Source of the DNA: Rotaria sp. Silwood1
Taxonomy: Eukaryota; Rotifera; Eurotatoria; Philodinida; Philodinidae
Reading direction: 5' to 3'
DNA length: 64,000 nucleotides
NCBI GenBank assembly: GCA_905250075.1
Contig: CAJNOP010000004.1
Coordinates: forward strand, 4,542,952 to 4,606,951
Of this stretch, positions 62,947 to 64,000 are shown piece by piece; within the stretch, counting starts at the first letter, position 1; each line of letters starts with the position of its first letter. Position numbers and translations under genes: made by a program. The notes below the pieces were generated by a model. That model was not told where the DNA came from and searched no databases. It saw nothing but the letters and a program-made list of their open reading frames with translations.

Positions 62947-64000
62947 CTAAGCAAATAAAAAGAAAACAAATTCATATATAAATCATTCATTTATGCTTCG
63001 ATGATTTTAAGTTATAATAAATTATTATTTGCTTTCGACACAAAAAGTGATGAAATTTTACTTGAGCAAGTTATGCTTTTTTATGTGATTGAAACTATCT
63101 GGCTTACGATGGGACCAATTCAGTCGATACCTACCGTTTGCCCACATATTGGTCTTATAAGGACGCCTTAGTGAGAATAGCAAAAGTATAAAAGGCTTTG
63201 TCTCCATAGGTCTTTGAAGTTCCGTTATGATCGTTTTACTAAATTCTCGAAGCACGTTTAGGTGTAAACAGGAAAAAAAGTAAAGTAAAATATTGTCCAT
63301 GAATACATGTAATGACCTATAGGCTATCCTGAAAGTTTCAGCCGAGAAGAATAATCTTTTGTTGAACTTCTGAAATTTCCACTAAATGCCTATGGTAAAC
63401 GATTACATTTGTGGAAATTCGATATCTCAACAAAATACTATTCGTTTCGACTGAAAACTTTAGTATATTCTACGGGTCTCGGACACCTATATGAGCAAAT
63501 TTCACATACAAATTTTGTTTTTTGATTTTTCAGTATGTGTCTAAAACTGAACTAAGTATTCAATAAAATGATTCTCAATAGGCTTCAAAAAAACCATCGT
63601 TCAATTCAAGTGGTTCTCTTATTAGGCACAAGATAACTCTAACACTCGGTAGAGCTGATAATAACAATCATCGAAAATTCTTTTTCTTTAGACGTAAGAA
63701 GTATTATATCAATAGATCCAACAGTTTATCATTGGAGGGCTTCAGTAAATTTTCTGCATAGAGATGTATCAGTAAAGAAACGATAATCATTCTCCTAAAT
63801 TTTATCTCTGTTTTTCAGTCAATTTTTGATGACCAACTGCTTGTTTTATAATATAAAACATTCATATCTACAATTATTAATTTTGTCAACTTATAATAAT
63901 ATGACCGTCTGTATGAGCGAAGAAAAACATACCAAGAATTAACGAATATTAAAGATAACGAAGTTAAACTTTGCTATAAACCTTATCAAACTCATTTTTC
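62947..64000. other. Upstream of the DXO-like exons, nothing recognised
   Basis: This should be an intron of the DXO-like gene if the gene is intact. I find no sequence resembling the missing N-terminal half. An 80-codon minus-strand frame (63058-63300) shows no family resemblance. Confidence 0.4.

Noticed and set aside
63058..63300. An 80-codon minus-strand frame upstream of the DXO exons
   Set aside because: It contains none of the expected N-terminal DXO motifs and no recognisable family signature.

Overview
This is a strongly AT-rich animal nuclear window. The genes have GT-AG introns (many only about 50-250 bp long), AATAAA poly(A) signals, long AT-rich intergenic stretches and dispersed repeats. 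A metazoan Pax gene, a seven-transmembrane receptor, an Artemis-type nuclease, a DXO-type decapping enzyme and an animal-style flavin monooxygenase sit beside an intronless, fungal-looking NAD-dependent epimerase. This mixture fits a bdelloid rotifer or a similar small invertebrate best. That assignment is an inference, because no species-specific marker is visible.

Layout. 1-5.6 kb is repeat-rich: two nearly identical copies and one inverted, diverged copy of a GTAC-rich repeat, a 306-bp solo LTR inserted in one copy with a 5-bp target duplication, an inverted pair of about 240-bp repeats, and a decayed hAT-type transposase with a zinc finger. 8.5-12.8 kb (+) holds a five-exon gene of unknown family (334 aa), probably nuclear. 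16.0-17.2 kb (-) holds a Pax3/7-type gene that encodes the PAI half of the paired domain and a homeodomain but has no visible RED half. 21.7-27.2 kb (-) holds a two-exon rhodopsin-class receptor. 27-39.6 kb is a gene desert containing a 597-bp palindromic mariner-like foldback element. 39.6-40.0 kb (+) is a 90-aa PLDc_N-type membrane microprotein. 45.8-50.4 kb (+) holds a flavin-containing monooxygenase followed by a class I isoprenoid enzyme with two DDxxD motifs; they are close, on the same strand, and could form a small metabolic pair. 55.9-57.8 kb (-) is an Artemis (DCLRE1C)-like nuclease, arranged head to head with the epimerase at 60.2-61.3 kb (+). 62.1-62.9 kb (-) is the 3' part of a DXO/Rai1-type gene whose 5' exons were not found.

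How the genes relate. Most look like independent housekeeping or regulatory genes. The only neighbours whose chemistry suggests cooperation are the monooxygenase and the isoprenoid enzyme (scaffold synthesis followed by oxygenation). I spliced all multi-exon models by hand. Every internal exon junction reported keeps frame and uses GT/AG, but 5' ends (Pax, DXO) and untranslated regions are uncertain.
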